Origin: Methyloceanibacter sp.
Lineage (GTDB): Bacteria; Pseudomonadota; Alphaproteobacteria; Rhizobiales; Methyloligellaceae
Direction: 5' to 3'
Assembly (NCBI GenBank): GCA_016649675.1
Contig: JAENXG010000151.1
Coordinates: forward strand, 1-5,987
Length of the DNA stretch: 5,987 bases
This document shows, one piece after another, positions 1 to 5,987 of this stretch; positions within the stretch are counted from its first letter, which is position 1, and every line of letters begins with the position of its first letter. The notes beneath the pieces were generated by a model that made no database searches, was not told the origin of the DNA, and was given only the letters and a program-made list of their open reading frames with translations. Both the position numbers and the translations under genes were made by a program.

Positions 1-97
1 CCAGCTGAACGGTCTCGTCTCCATCGGCGATCTGGCCAAGATGCGGATCGGGGAAGTCGAGATGGAGGCGGCCGCGACGCGGGAGTACACAGCCTAG
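1..97 (+). CDS. CBS-domain protein, C-terminal end (partial)
   Basis: The reading frame is open from base 2 and stops at TAG (95-97), giving 31 residues. It begins QLNGLVSIGDLAKMRIGEVE and ends in an acidic, alanine-rich tail (EAAATREYTA). The core G-L-V-S-I-G-D-L is the closing strand and helix of a CBS domain, where the Asp of the S-I-G-D motif commonly contacts the ribose of a bound adenosine nucleotide. The following helix, with R-I-x-E-V-E-x-E-A, is the usual tail of the short (about 140 residue) two-CBS proteins common in alphaproteobacteria. Such proteins are thought to sense AMP, ATP or a related ligand, but this one's partner cannot be told from here. The N-terminal part lies beyond the left edge. 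It is transcribed toward the efflux operon (convergent). Confidence 0.8.
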   Translation, partial: QLNGLVSIGDLAKMRIGEVEMEAAATREYTA

Positions 98-154
98 CTT
101 GGCTTTTTGAGACGATCCTTTGGGGAAGCCGCGCTGATTAAGGACAGGAGACGG

Positions 155-227
155 ATGTCCGCTTCTGGCACTTAGCGGACGTGGGCGATAACGCCGACAA
201 GGTCAGCTTCTGACCCAAAGCGGACAT
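155..227. repeat. Palindromic intergenic repeat, copy 1
   Basis: This 73-bp element is bounded by a perfect 10-bp inverted repeat (ATGTCCGCTT at 155-164, AAGCGGACAT at 218-227). Inside it are two smaller hairpins: GTCCGCT (157-163) with AGCGGAC (174-180) around a 10-nt loop, and GGTCAG (201-206) with CTGACC (210-215) around a 3-nt loop. The 20-nt middle (181-200) is not shared with the second copy at 4932-5005, but the two flanking halves match it at 49 of 54 positions. The element lies between a + strand gene end and - strand gene ends, so it could act as a two-way transcription end. I recall similar GTCCGCT/AGCGGAC elements as abundant between genes in Bradyrhizobium-like genomes, but no search was run. 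Confidence 0.8.
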
Positions 228-328
228 TCCATGACGCCTGGACTGTTCTCAATCACTCGACACGTGCCAATCTCCCGCAGCGCGCGCTCGCCTAGCCATG
301 GACGCTGGGGCAGCGCTCGACCTGACGG

Positions 329-343
329 GTTCCGCTCCGGAAC
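329..343 (-). terminator. Short hairpin behind the CDF remnant, weak terminator candidate
   Basis: GTTCCG (329-334) and CGGAAC (338-343) form a perfect 6-bp stem with a 3-nt loop. It starts 3 nt past the TAG of the CDF remnant on the - strand. There is no T-run after the stem in that direction, so it is not a standard intrinsic terminator. It may only add to RNA 3'-end stability, or be chance in GC-rich DNA. Confidence 0.25.
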
Positions 344-345
344 GA

Positions 346-465
346 CTATGCCCTGGCCGCCCTGTGTTCCTCTCGCGCCGCGCTCCACACTTCCCGCGCG
401 GCACCGGCGTTCATCGCCGCGATGGCGAGGCCGACGATGAGGTCCGGCCTTCGCCGGGTCAATGC
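346..465 (-). pseudogene. Remnant of a CDF-family cation transporter (C-terminal end)
   Basis: On the - strand a frame runs from an in-frame TGA (466-468) to TAG (346-348), 39 codons, with no start codon before an internal Met. It contains RPDLIVGLAIAAMNAGAARE and then VWSAAREEHRAARA. This resembles the sixth membrane helix and short tail of the cation diffusion facilitator (CDF, CzcD/ZitB-like) proteins that lack the usual cytoplasmic C-terminal domain. There P-D-x-I-V opens the helix and A-A-R-E-V-W-x-A-A-R-x-E-H closes the protein. The first five helices, with the metal-binding H/D residues, are missing: only 18 bp separate the upstream stop from the end of the permease gene. I infer that a deletion or rearrangement removed the front of the gene. 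The family match is from memory of the motif; a chance frame is the alternative. Confidence 0.5.
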
Positions 466-483
466 TCAGAGACTTCGTTGGGG

Positions 484-3400
484 TCAAACTTCTGCGGGAT
501 GCACAAAATCCTTCTCCGCCTGGAAGCGCCCGTAGCGTAACGCCAGAGTAGGCAGGACCAAAAGGTTTAGCGCCATCGAGGTCAAGAGGCCGCCGAGAAT
601 CACGACCGCCATCGGTCCCTCGATCTCCCGCCCCGACTCGCTCATGCCGATTGCTAAGGGCAGAACACCAAGGGCGGTTACGAGTGAGGTCATGACGATT
701 GCGGGGAATCGATCTCCGGCACCGCGGATCGCCGTATCATTGTCCCAGCACCTCCCCTCGTCGCCGACCAGATGCTCGTAATGAGAGATCATTAGAATTG
801 AGTTGCGCAGCGTGATACCGAACAGCGTCACGAAGCCGACCATCGCTCCAAGCGACAGCAGGCCGCCCGAGGCGAAGACCGCGAACACGCCTCCGGCCAA
901 GGCAAACGGCAGGTTGGCCAGCACGAGAAGCAGGTTGTTGACGTTGCGCGTCACTATCGACAGCAAGAGCACGATGCCAATGCCCGCGACCAGCGCATTG
1001 AGCAGGAGGTCCTGGCGAGCCTTCGACTGTGCCTCAGCGGCGCCTGCGAATTCGAGATAGGTTCCAGTTGGAAGTGGGACCTTGGCGGCGAGCTGGGCTT
1101 TCGCGTCGACAACAAAGGACGCCACGTCGCGACCGGTCACGTTGGCTGTGATCGCCTGGACCCGCCGCGCCCCTTGATGCAGGATTTGATAGCGCCCAGA
1201 CGTCTCATAAATGTCGCCGAGCTGCTTTAGGCGTACAAAGGCACCACTCGGCGCTAGCAACGGCAAGTCTGAGACCTGAGCGACGCTTTGGCTGCGCGGG
1301 GTCAGGATCACGATGATCGGGAACACGCGGTTGGCCTCATAGCCCTGGCCAACGGTGTCGCCCTGGTAGGCGACGCGGATAAGATCGAGAACGTTGATCG
1401 CGTTAAATCCCCACCGCTCAAGGTCCTGCTTGCGCAGCCTGATCGTGAGCTGCGGCATCCCGGACGGTGACTGAATCTGGACGTCCGTGGCGCCGGGCAC
1501 GCCATTCAGCACCCTCGCAAGCTCTTGCGCTTTGGCGTCGATCAAATCGAGATCGTCGCCGAAGACGTTGACAACCACCGACGCCGTGTAACCCGAGAGG
1601 GTCTCCTCGACTCGTTCGGTCAGAAACGTTTCCATGGCGAAGTTCACCCCCGGAAACCGAACGAGGACGCGCCTGATATCGGCTTGGGCGAACTCCATCT
1701 CGTCGCCTCCGAGAGGCTTCAGGTCGATGTCGAACTCGCTCTGATGCGTGCCTAAGGTATCGTCGCTCTGTTCGGCCCGGCCGACGCGCTGCGCCACAGC
1801 CCGCACCACTGGCAGCTGTTTCAGAGCCGCCGTCACCAAACCGCCCAGACGCAAAGACTCGGCGATTGAGGTGCCCGGAACAGCGGACATATGTGTGATG
1901 AAGTGTCCCTCCTTGAGCTCCGGAATGAAGCTGCCGCCGAAGAAGGGAAGCGCCGCACAGCCGGCGACAGTGATGAGAATGCCTGCCGCGATGGTGGCGC
2001 GCGGCCGACGCGCAATTCGGCGCAGCACACTTTCATAGTGCCGTCGCGACCAGCGTAGGACTGGCGGCTCCGTTGCCTTCATCCCAGGCCGGGCAAGGAG
2101 GAGCATCGAAAGCGCCGGTGTCACGGTGAGCGCGACGACGAGCGAGGCCAGCACGGCCAAGACGTAAGCCACGGCAAGCGGACCGAAGAGCCGTCCGGCG
2201 AGACCAGGCAGCGCCAGGACCGGAAGTGCCACCAGGATCACGGCAAAGGTCGCGTAGACAACGGCGCCGCGCACTTCGAGACAGGCATCGAGCACTACAC
2301 GCGCCAGCTGGCGTGGTTGGCGCCGTTTCGCGTTCTCCCGCAGCCGCCTGAGGACGTTCTCCACGTCGATCACCGCGTCATCGACGACGACGCCAATGGC
2401 AATGGCGAGCCCGCCGAGAGTCATGGTGTTCAGCGTCGTGCCGAATGTATAGAGGACGATCACGGTAGCGAGGAGCGAGAGCGGGATCGAGATGCAGGAG
2501 ATCGCGGCGGTCCGAATGTTGAAGAGAAACAAGAACAGCACCGCCACCACCAGGGCGGCACCGAGCAGGAGCGACGAGCGCACATTGGCCGTGGCAGTGT
2601 CTATAAAGTTGGCGGGTCGAAAGATATCGGGGTGAAGTTCCACCCCATCGCGCTGCAAGCTCGCCTGCAAATCTGCAAGCGCGGCTTCGATCCGCTGGGT
2701 GACCTCGACCGTATTGGCCCAATACTGCTCCGAGATGACGAGCTGGACGCCGGTGACCCCGTCGATTGCTGCGCCGCCAATCGGGGGCTCTGGCGCCTCA
2801 ACCACATCGGCCACATTGGCGAGGGTGACGCTCGCGCCGCCTTGGTTCACCAGGACCGTGTGGGCCAAGTCCTCGGGCGTGATCGACTGCCCCTCGCTCT
2901 GAAAAACAATTCTTTGATTTGTCGTGTCGATGAAGCCCGCACCGCGAATGCCGGTGGCGCGGGTTGCCGCGTTCACGACGTCGTTCAAACCAAGCCCGAA
3001 GGTGATGAGCTGGTCGGGATCGACCTGCACCTGAATGGACTTGGAGTCGCCGCCGAACACGGCGACCTTGGCCACGCCGGGCACCGCCAGCAGCCGCGGT
3101 CGGATGGTCCAATCGGCGATGGTGCGCAGCTCCATCAGCGAGCGCTTGGTCGAGGTGAGGCCGGCCACAAGGACGACGCTCGTGGAGGAGGTCAGCGGAG
3201 ACATTGCGGGCGACTCGACACTCACCGGCAACTGAGCTGCCTCCTCGGCGAGCCGTTCGGCGACGAGCTGCCGGTCGCGATAGATGTCGCTCCCCGGCTC
3301 GAACGTGACAGTGATGACCGAAAGCCCCTGGATCGACGCCGAGCGCAAGGTGGCGACGCCCGGCGTGCCATTGATCACGTTCTCGATCTGCTGCGTGACG

Positions 3401-3612
3401 AGCACTTCGACCTGCTCCGGCGACAGGCCAGGCGCCTCCGTCTGGATCGCAACTTGCGGCGGGGCAAACTCGGGGAAGACGTCATATTTGCTCCGCTGCA
3501 CGACATAGACGCCGTATCCCAAGACGATGCAGGCGAGAGCGATGACGACCCCGCGAAAGCGGATGGAGAAGCGGATGAGAGCTGCCTGCGGCCCAGAGGG
3601 CTCCACACTCAT
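484..3612 (-). CDS. RND efflux permease, CusA/CzcA-like (heavy-metal efflux type)
   Basis: This 1042-residue inner-membrane protein has the full RND length and layout. It should drive export of a substrate from periplasm or membrane in exchange for protons, as a trimer docked to the adaptor encoded just upstream. Estimated helices are TM1 20-38, TM2-TM6 about 347-505, TM7 540-556 and TM8-TM12 about 873-1025. Two large periplasmic domains lie at 40-345 and 557-870. TM4 carries LAIAIGVVVDDAVIDVEN (402-419), with relay acids D411, D412 and E418. R936 in TM10 and T975/S976 in TM11 sit where AcrB has its relay Lys and Thr. The CusA-type copper methionines are largely absent: only M575 is plausible, while the other two sites read Q624 and E670. 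The ATG (3610-3612) overlaps the adaptor TGA as ATGA, giving translational coupling. The C-terminus (LPTLALRYGRFQAEK...) is intact. The RND family is certain; heavy-metal specificity is only the family label. Confidence 0.95.
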   Translation of the reverse strand: MSVEPSGPQAALIRFSIRFRGVVIALACIVLGYGVYVVQRSKYDVFPEFAPPQVAIQTEAPGLSPEQVEVLVTQQIENVINGTPGVATLRSASIQGLSVITVTFEPGSDIYRDRQLVAERLAEEAAQLPVSVESPAMSPLTSSTSVVLVAGLTSTKRSLMELRTIADWTIRPRLLAVPGVAKVAVFGGDSKSIQVQVDPDQLITFGLGLNDVVNAATRATGIRGAGFIDTTNQRIVFQSEGQSITPEDLAHTVLVNQGGASVTLANVADVVEAPEPPIGGAAIDGVTGVQLVISEQYWANTVEVTQRIEAALADLQASLQRDGVELHPDIFRPANFIDTATANVRSSLLLGAALVVAVLFLFLFNIRTAAISCISIPLSLLATVIVLYTFGTTLNTMTLGGLAIAIGVVVDDAVIDVENVLRRLRENAKRRQPRQLARVVLDACLEVRGAVVYATFAVILVALPVLALPGLAGRLFGPLAVAYVLAVLASLVVALTVTPALSMLLLARPGMKATEPPVLRWSRRHYESVLRRIARRPRATIAAGILITVAGCAALPFFGGSFIPELKEGHFITHMSAVPGTSIAESLRLGGLVTAALKQLPVVRAVAQRVGRAEQSDDTLGTHQSEFDIDLKPLGGDEMEFAQADIRRVLVRFPGVNFAMETFLTERVEETLSGYTASVVVNVFGDDLDLIDAKAQELARVLNGVPGATDVQIQSPSGMPQLTIRLRKQDLERWGFNAINVLDLIRVAYQGDTVGQGYEANRVFPIIVILTPRSQSVAQVSDLPLLAPSGAFVRLKQLGDIYETSGRYQILHQGARRVQAITANVTGRDVASFVVDAKAQLAAKVPLPTGTYLEFAGAAEAQSKARQDLLLNALVAGIGIVLLLSIVTRNVNNLLLVLANLPFALAGGVFAVFASGGLLSLGAMVGFVTLFGITLRNSILMISHYEHLVGDEGRCWDNDTAIRGAGDRFPAIVMTSLVTALGVLPLAIGMSESGREIEGPMAVVILGGLLTSMALNLLVLPTLALRYGRFQAEKDFVHPAEV

Positions 3613-4700
3613 TTACCTTCGCTCTCTTCGCCGACCTGGATCTGCGCGCGGAACTCTTCCGAGAGGAGCATCTGAGCCCCTTGCACAACGACCTCGGTGC
3701 CGCCGGTGAAGGTCCTGACCAGGTAGCCCCCCTCTGGCAGAGCATAGTCGGTTGCGATGGCGCGCCGGGCGAAGGTCGATGGGCTCGTTCGGACGTAGAC
3801 CCAAGCTTGTCCCTGCCACCAGACGACCGCAGGCCCTGGGACCACGACGCCATCGACGGTGGTCTCCAAAGGGAGAAACGCGAGCACATTCATGTTGGGA
3901 AGGAGGTCGCTTGACGCTGCAACCTTGTAGAAGAAGCTCATACCTTGAATGGAAACATTGGTCTTGGTCGTGGGGGATATGAAGTCGATATCCTTGCGCG
4001 CGCCATTCTCGAGCTGAATCGATGCGGTCGCGGGCGGATTGGCAACGAGCACACCTGGAGGCAGAGTTACCTGGATCAAATAGTCCTGGCGTTGCACCAA
4101 CCGCGCAAACATAGGGTTCTCTTCGCCGAACTGCCGGCCAAGGACGGTTCCCCAGGTCAGCTCGGCCGTCTCATTGATCGTCCGCAGTTGGGCCTCGGCC
4201 GAGGTAAGCGCGGCCTCATCGACATGGAAGGCCGCCTCAACAGCCTGCAACTTGTCGAGAGTGACGATACTGGTCTTGGTCTTGAACAGTGCCTCCTCGC
4301 GGTCGAACTCGGCACTGGAGGCATCGAGTTTCGCCTGGGCGCCTTTCAGCTGGGCCTTGGCGACGGCGTAGCTGTTATCGAGGTCCACGAGGGGCTGCAG
4401 GTCGAGCACTGTCGCGTAGGCGCGCAGCTGCTCATGATATTGCGTTTGCTGCAGGGCGACTGTGCGCAGCCCGCTCTGCTCCTGGGCCGCCGCGTCGAGC
4501 GTGATGACCGGCTCACCCCCTTCGAGGGAAATGCGTTGCGGAGCTTTAACCGGACGCTCGCGCTCGGCCTCCAGCGCTAACTCCTCGCGTCCCTTTATGA
4601 AGCCCCAAATCGCAATAGCTCCGAGACCCAGCGTCGCCAAGACGATCAGCATGTCTCGCCCAGATCGGCGCAGCTTTGTCATCAGCTCAAATTTGTCCAC
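3609..4700 (-). CDS. RND periplasmic adaptor subunit (membrane fusion protein, CusB-like)
   Basis: This 363-residue adaptor would link the permease to an outer-membrane channel. A basic N-terminus (KLRRSGR, 9-15) precedes one membrane anchor (about 17-34), leaving the rest in the periplasm. A short beta segment (about 60-106) leads straight into a charged, alanine-rich coiled-coil hairpin (about 108-178). A beta-barrel part (about 205-285) and a membrane-proximal part (286-355) follow; the latter contains VVWWQGQAWVYV (292-303) and GAQMLLSEEFRAQIQ (341-355), typical of adaptors paired with this permease type. The canonical lipoyl motif (G-x-V-x-x-G-q-x-L) is not visible before the coiled coil. 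The start is GTG at 4698-4700, chosen because AAGGAG lies 8 nt upstream; the in-frame ATG at codon 7 (4680-4682) has no better site. The stop overlaps the permease start by 4 bp. No outer-membrane factor gene is adjacent. Confidence 0.93.
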   Translation of the reverse strand: MDKFELMTKLRRSGRDMLIVLATLGLGAIAIWGFIKGREELALEAERERPVKAPQRISLEGGEPVITLDAAAQEQSGLRTVALQQTQYHEQLRAYATVLDLQPLVDLDNSYAVAKAQLKGAQAKLDASSAEFDREEALFKTKTSIVTLDKLQAVEAAFHVDEAALTSAEAQLRTINETAELTWGTVLGRQFGEENPMFARLVQRQDYLIQVTLPPGVLVANPPATASIQLENGARKDIDFISPTTKTNVSIQGMSFFYKVAASSDLLPNMNVLAFLPLETTVDGVVVPGPAVVWWQGQAWVYVRTSPSTFARRAIATDYALPEGGYLVRTFTGGTEVVVQGAQMLLSEEFRAQIQVGEESEGK

Positions 4701-4708
4701 TAGATCGG

Positions 4709-4714
4709 CTCCTT
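4709..4714 (-). promoter_or_regulatory. Shine-Dalgarno site of the adaptor gene
   Basis: AAGGAG read on the - strand, with 8 nt to the GTG start at 4700. The perfect match at good spacing is what decides for the GTG start rather than the downstream ATG at 4682. Confidence 0.75.
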
Positions 4715-4761
4715 GGCATTAGCCTACTACCAAAGAAAATGTTGCGGCGAAAACTTAAGGA

Positions 4762-4785
4762 TCGCGCGGAAGCTCTCACGCGCGA
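4762..4785. promoter_or_regulatory. Inverted repeat, candidate operator of the efflux operon
   Basis: TCGCGCG (4762-4768) and CGCGCGA (4779-4785) are perfect 7-bp reverse complements with a 10-nt spacer, so half-site centres lie 17 bp apart. The site is 61-85 bp upstream of the adaptor GTG. That symmetry and position would suit a dimeric repressor (TetR- or ArsR-like). No regulator gene is in the window, and CG-rich repeats arise easily by chance in such a genome. Confidence 0.35.
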
Positions 4786-4840
4786 AGGCCACAATCAAAT
4801 CAGTGCGATGCCCCGCTGCGACCGAAAGGGCGCCTCGCGC

Positions 4841-4893
4841 TGGTCCGTTTCTGTTCGTTAGCGGTACAAACAAGGTCACGCGCTCGTGAGCGG
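4841..4893. repeat. Possible decayed copy of the palindromic repeat
   Basis: The stretch 4841-4864 matches the left half of copy 1 at 17 of 24 positions, sharing GTCCG, TTCTG and TTAGCGG in the same order and spacing. Most differences fall in the hairpin loop. After a shortened spacer, AAGGTCA (4872-4878) and GTGAGCGG (4886-4893) recall the right half, where a hairpin TCACG/CGTGA (4876-4880, 4885-4889) stands in for GGTCAG/CTGACC. It has the same orientation as the two good copies. It could be an old copy or a coincidence. Confidence 0.35.
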
Positions 4894-4931
4894 CGTGATG
4901 GCCTATCTCCGGCCTCGGTGAGACTCGACCT

Positions 4932-5005
4932 AGGTCTGCTTCTGGCACTTAGCGGACCAACTCAATGGTGCGCTACGAGGTCAGCTCCTGACCCTTAGCG
5001 GACAT
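4932..5005. repeat. Palindromic intergenic repeat, copy 2
   Basis: This 74-bp element has the same plan and orientation as the one at 155-227. The left half (4932-4957) differs at 2 of 26 positions and the right half (4979-5006) at 3 of 28. The 21-nt middle (4958-4978) is unrelated. The inner hairpin GGTCAG/CTGACC (4979-4984, 4988-4993) is perfect. The left hairpin arms have one mismatch (GGTCTGCT against AGCGGACC). It lies between the oxidoreductase stop and the efflux promoter region, where it may end oxidoreductase transcripts. Confidence 0.8.
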
Positions 5006-5073
5006 TCGCTTCGGTTCCTCAGCACCGCCGGGGAACGCCAGTCGACCCAATCGGTACGTACTGCCCCTAAGCG

Positions 5074-5987
5074 CTAACCGAGGATCAGATCAGCGGCGGT
5101 GCCTCCGGCAAGAACCGCGCCGGTGAAGCCTCCGCTACCTGCATATGAAGAGGCCAGATAAAGGTTGGGAATGGGTGTCTTGGGCGAGCGACCGATGCCA
5201 CGCCAAATGGGACCAGGGGGCAGTGGGGCAAAGCCGTAGATCGCACCATCGGGCGCATTGAGATAATTGCGCATCGAGAGCGCAGTATTGAAAACCGACG
5301 CGACAACATGAGAGGCAAAGTCCGGGAATTCCTGATCGATCGCCGCAATGATGGCCCGGCACCACTGTTCTCGTTTGGCGTCGTAAGCCGCCTGGTCGAG
5401 CCCGGACCAATTAGCGACCCGATCGACACCGACCACGGACACGGGATAGGGCGGCCCTCCAAGGCCGGAGTCGATCGCCGAATAATCAACGACCGTCACC
5501 AGCGGTGGCTCGCTCCCGGGCGCTTTGGCGAGAAGGTCGGCGCTGCGGCGATGGTCAGACATGGTCTTCATCCATGCTGGCAGTAGGAACGTCGAGTAGC
5601 CGCGCACGCCGACCTGAGCGGGACGCACCGACAGCCCGAACATGGCCGAGAACAGTGAGATTGAAAGGGGGAGTCCTTCGTAGGCCGACCAGAATCTTTG
5701 GCGCGTCGGCTCGGGCAACATGGGGGCGAGCACAGCGGGGGCCGCGTTACTGACGACGATCGGTGCTCGGGCTTCCATCGGCTCGCCGCCGTTCTGGCTG
5801 ACATGCACGACCGAGGTAGGGCGGCCGTCGCTGTCGAGGCGGATAGCGGTTGCGCTTTGGCCCAGCAGGATCTCGCCGCCGGCCCGCTCGATTGCAGTCG
5901 CGAGCGCCTTGCTCAGATTCAGCGAACCGCCGCGGACATAGCGGCCGCCGGACCTGAGATATCCGCCCTGTGCTACCGCGAAGAGAA
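5074..5987 (-). CDS. FAD-dependent oxidoreductase, phytoene-dehydrogenase-like (C-terminal part)
   Basis: The frame is open from the right edge to TAG (5074-5076), giving 303 codons. The frame stays open upstream of the GTG at 5808, so that codon is not the start. The visible part begins with GGYLRSGGRYVRGGSLNLSK followed by LATAIERAGGEI, the R-G-G-S-x-x-L...GGE block that joins the FAD and substrate domains in phytoene desaturase, carotenoid isomerase and retinol saturase relatives (CrtI/COG1233). The end, NLYLASSYAGSGGFTGAVLAG then GTAADLIL, is the C-terminal FAD-contacting motif (G-G-F-x-G-A-x-x-x-G). The N-terminal dinucleotide-binding GxGxxG lies outside the window. The reaction is probably desaturation, saturation or isomerisation of a lipid-like or polyene substrate; the exact substrate cannot be told, and no carotenoid gene is nearby. 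It is read in the same direction as the efflux operon but 373 bp away with a repeat between, so probably a separate unit. Confidence 0.85.
   Translation of the reverse strand, partial: LFAVAQGGYLRSGGRYVRGGSLNLSKALATAIERAGGEILLGQSATAIRLDSDGRPTSVVHVSQNGGEPMEARAPIVVSNAAPAVLAPMLPEPTRQRFWSAYEGLPLSISLFSAMFGLSVRPAQVGVRGYSTFLLPAWMKTMSDHRRSADLLAKAPGSEPPLVTVVDYSAIDSGLGGPPYPVSVVGVDRVANWSGLDQAAYDAKREQWCRAIIAAIDQEFPDFASHVVASVFNTALSMRNYLNAPDGAIYGFAPLPPGPIWRGIGRSPKTPIPNLYLASSYAGSGGFTGAVLAGGTAADLILG

Larger units (their letters stand above)
4715..5073. other. Intergenic region between the FAD oxidoreductase and the efflux operon
   Basis: About 360 bp hold no gene I can support. Reading toward the efflux operon, the region carries a weak GTTCC...GGAAC inverted pair (5014-5018 with 5032-5036) behind the oxidoreductase stop, the second palindromic repeat (4932-5005), a decayed repeat-like stretch (4841-4893) and a perfect 7-bp inverted repeat (4762-4785). 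The efflux promoter must lie here or overlap these elements. I found no convincing -35/-10 pair; the stretch 4715-4760 is AT-richer than its surroundings and is the likeliest place. An open 73-codon - strand frame (4727-4948) matches nothing I recognise and runs through the repeat, so it is not called. Confidence 0.6.

Noticed and set aside
155..227. CRISPR or phage attachment site reading of the repeats
   Set aside because: Only two good copies nearly 5 kb apart, with no regular spacers, no cas genes, no integrase and no tRNA gene, so neither fits.
203..487. - strand open frame (94 codons) running from the repeat to the permease end
   Set aside because: It starts inside the permease gene's last codons and ends inside the palindromic repeat; composition is arginine-rich noise. 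The CDF-like signal lies in a different frame.
2317..3675. Long + strand open frame (452 codons) opposite the permease gene
   Set aside because: It lies fully antisense to a clear RND permease. Its translation is rich in R, G, D, H and E with no recognisable domain, as expected from the reverse of GC-rich codons.
3945..4580. + strand open frame (211 codons) opposite the adaptor gene
   Set aside because: Antisense shadow of the adaptor; low-complexity L/G/R/E composition and no family features.
4727..4948. - strand open frame (73 codons) in the region before the adaptor
   Set aside because: It begins inside repeat copy 2 and crosses the decayed copy and the inverted repeat; no good ribosome binding site or recognisable motif.
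5806..5808. GTG at 5808 as the start of the FAD oxidoreductase
   Set aside because: The frame continues open to the window edge and encodes conserved family sequence (YVRGGSLNLSKAL) upstream of this codon, so the gene is longer and cut by the edge.

Overview
This window reads as a piece of a high-GC alphaproteobacterial chromosome, most likely from the order Hyphomicrobiales (a Bradyrhizobium or Rhodopseudomonas-like genome). The reasons are the GC-rich codon use, the form of the CBS-domain protein tail at the left edge, and the intergenic repeats built on GTCCGCT/AGCGGAC arms, a type I recall as common between genes in that group. The assignment is inference; no rRNA or other marker gene is present.

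Layout from left to right: (1) the last 31 codons of a CBS-domain protein on the + strand (1-97); (2) a 73-bp palindromic repeat (155-227); (3) a short remnant of a CDF-type cation transporter on the - strand (346-465); (4) a two-gene RND efflux operon on the - strand, made of a CusA/CzcA-like inner-membrane permease (484-3612) and its upstream periplasmic adaptor (3609-4700), joined by a 4-bp ATGA overlap; (5) a 373-bp intergenic region holding the adaptor's Shine-Dalgarno sequence, a perfect 7-10-7 inverted repeat that could be an operator, a decayed repeat copy and a second good copy of the palindromic repeat (4932-5005); (6) the C-terminal 303 codons of a phytoene-dehydrogenase-like FAD oxidoreductase on the - strand (5074-5987, cut by the window edge).

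The adaptor and permease should form the inner-membrane and periplasmic parts of a proton-driven tripartite exporter. No outer-membrane factor gene lies in the window, so the third part must come from elsewhere. The annotation name would be heavy-metal efflux. However, the permease lacks at least two of the three methionines of the CusA copper site, and its proton-relay residues resemble the drug-exporter (AcrB) pattern, so the substrate is open. The CDF remnant directly behind the permease suggests that the locus once carried a second metal exporter.

I see no clearly new multi-gene system. The points most worth a second look are the direct-repeat copies bracketing the efflux operon, the CDF remnant, the unusual permease relay, the shortened adaptor and the candidate operator.
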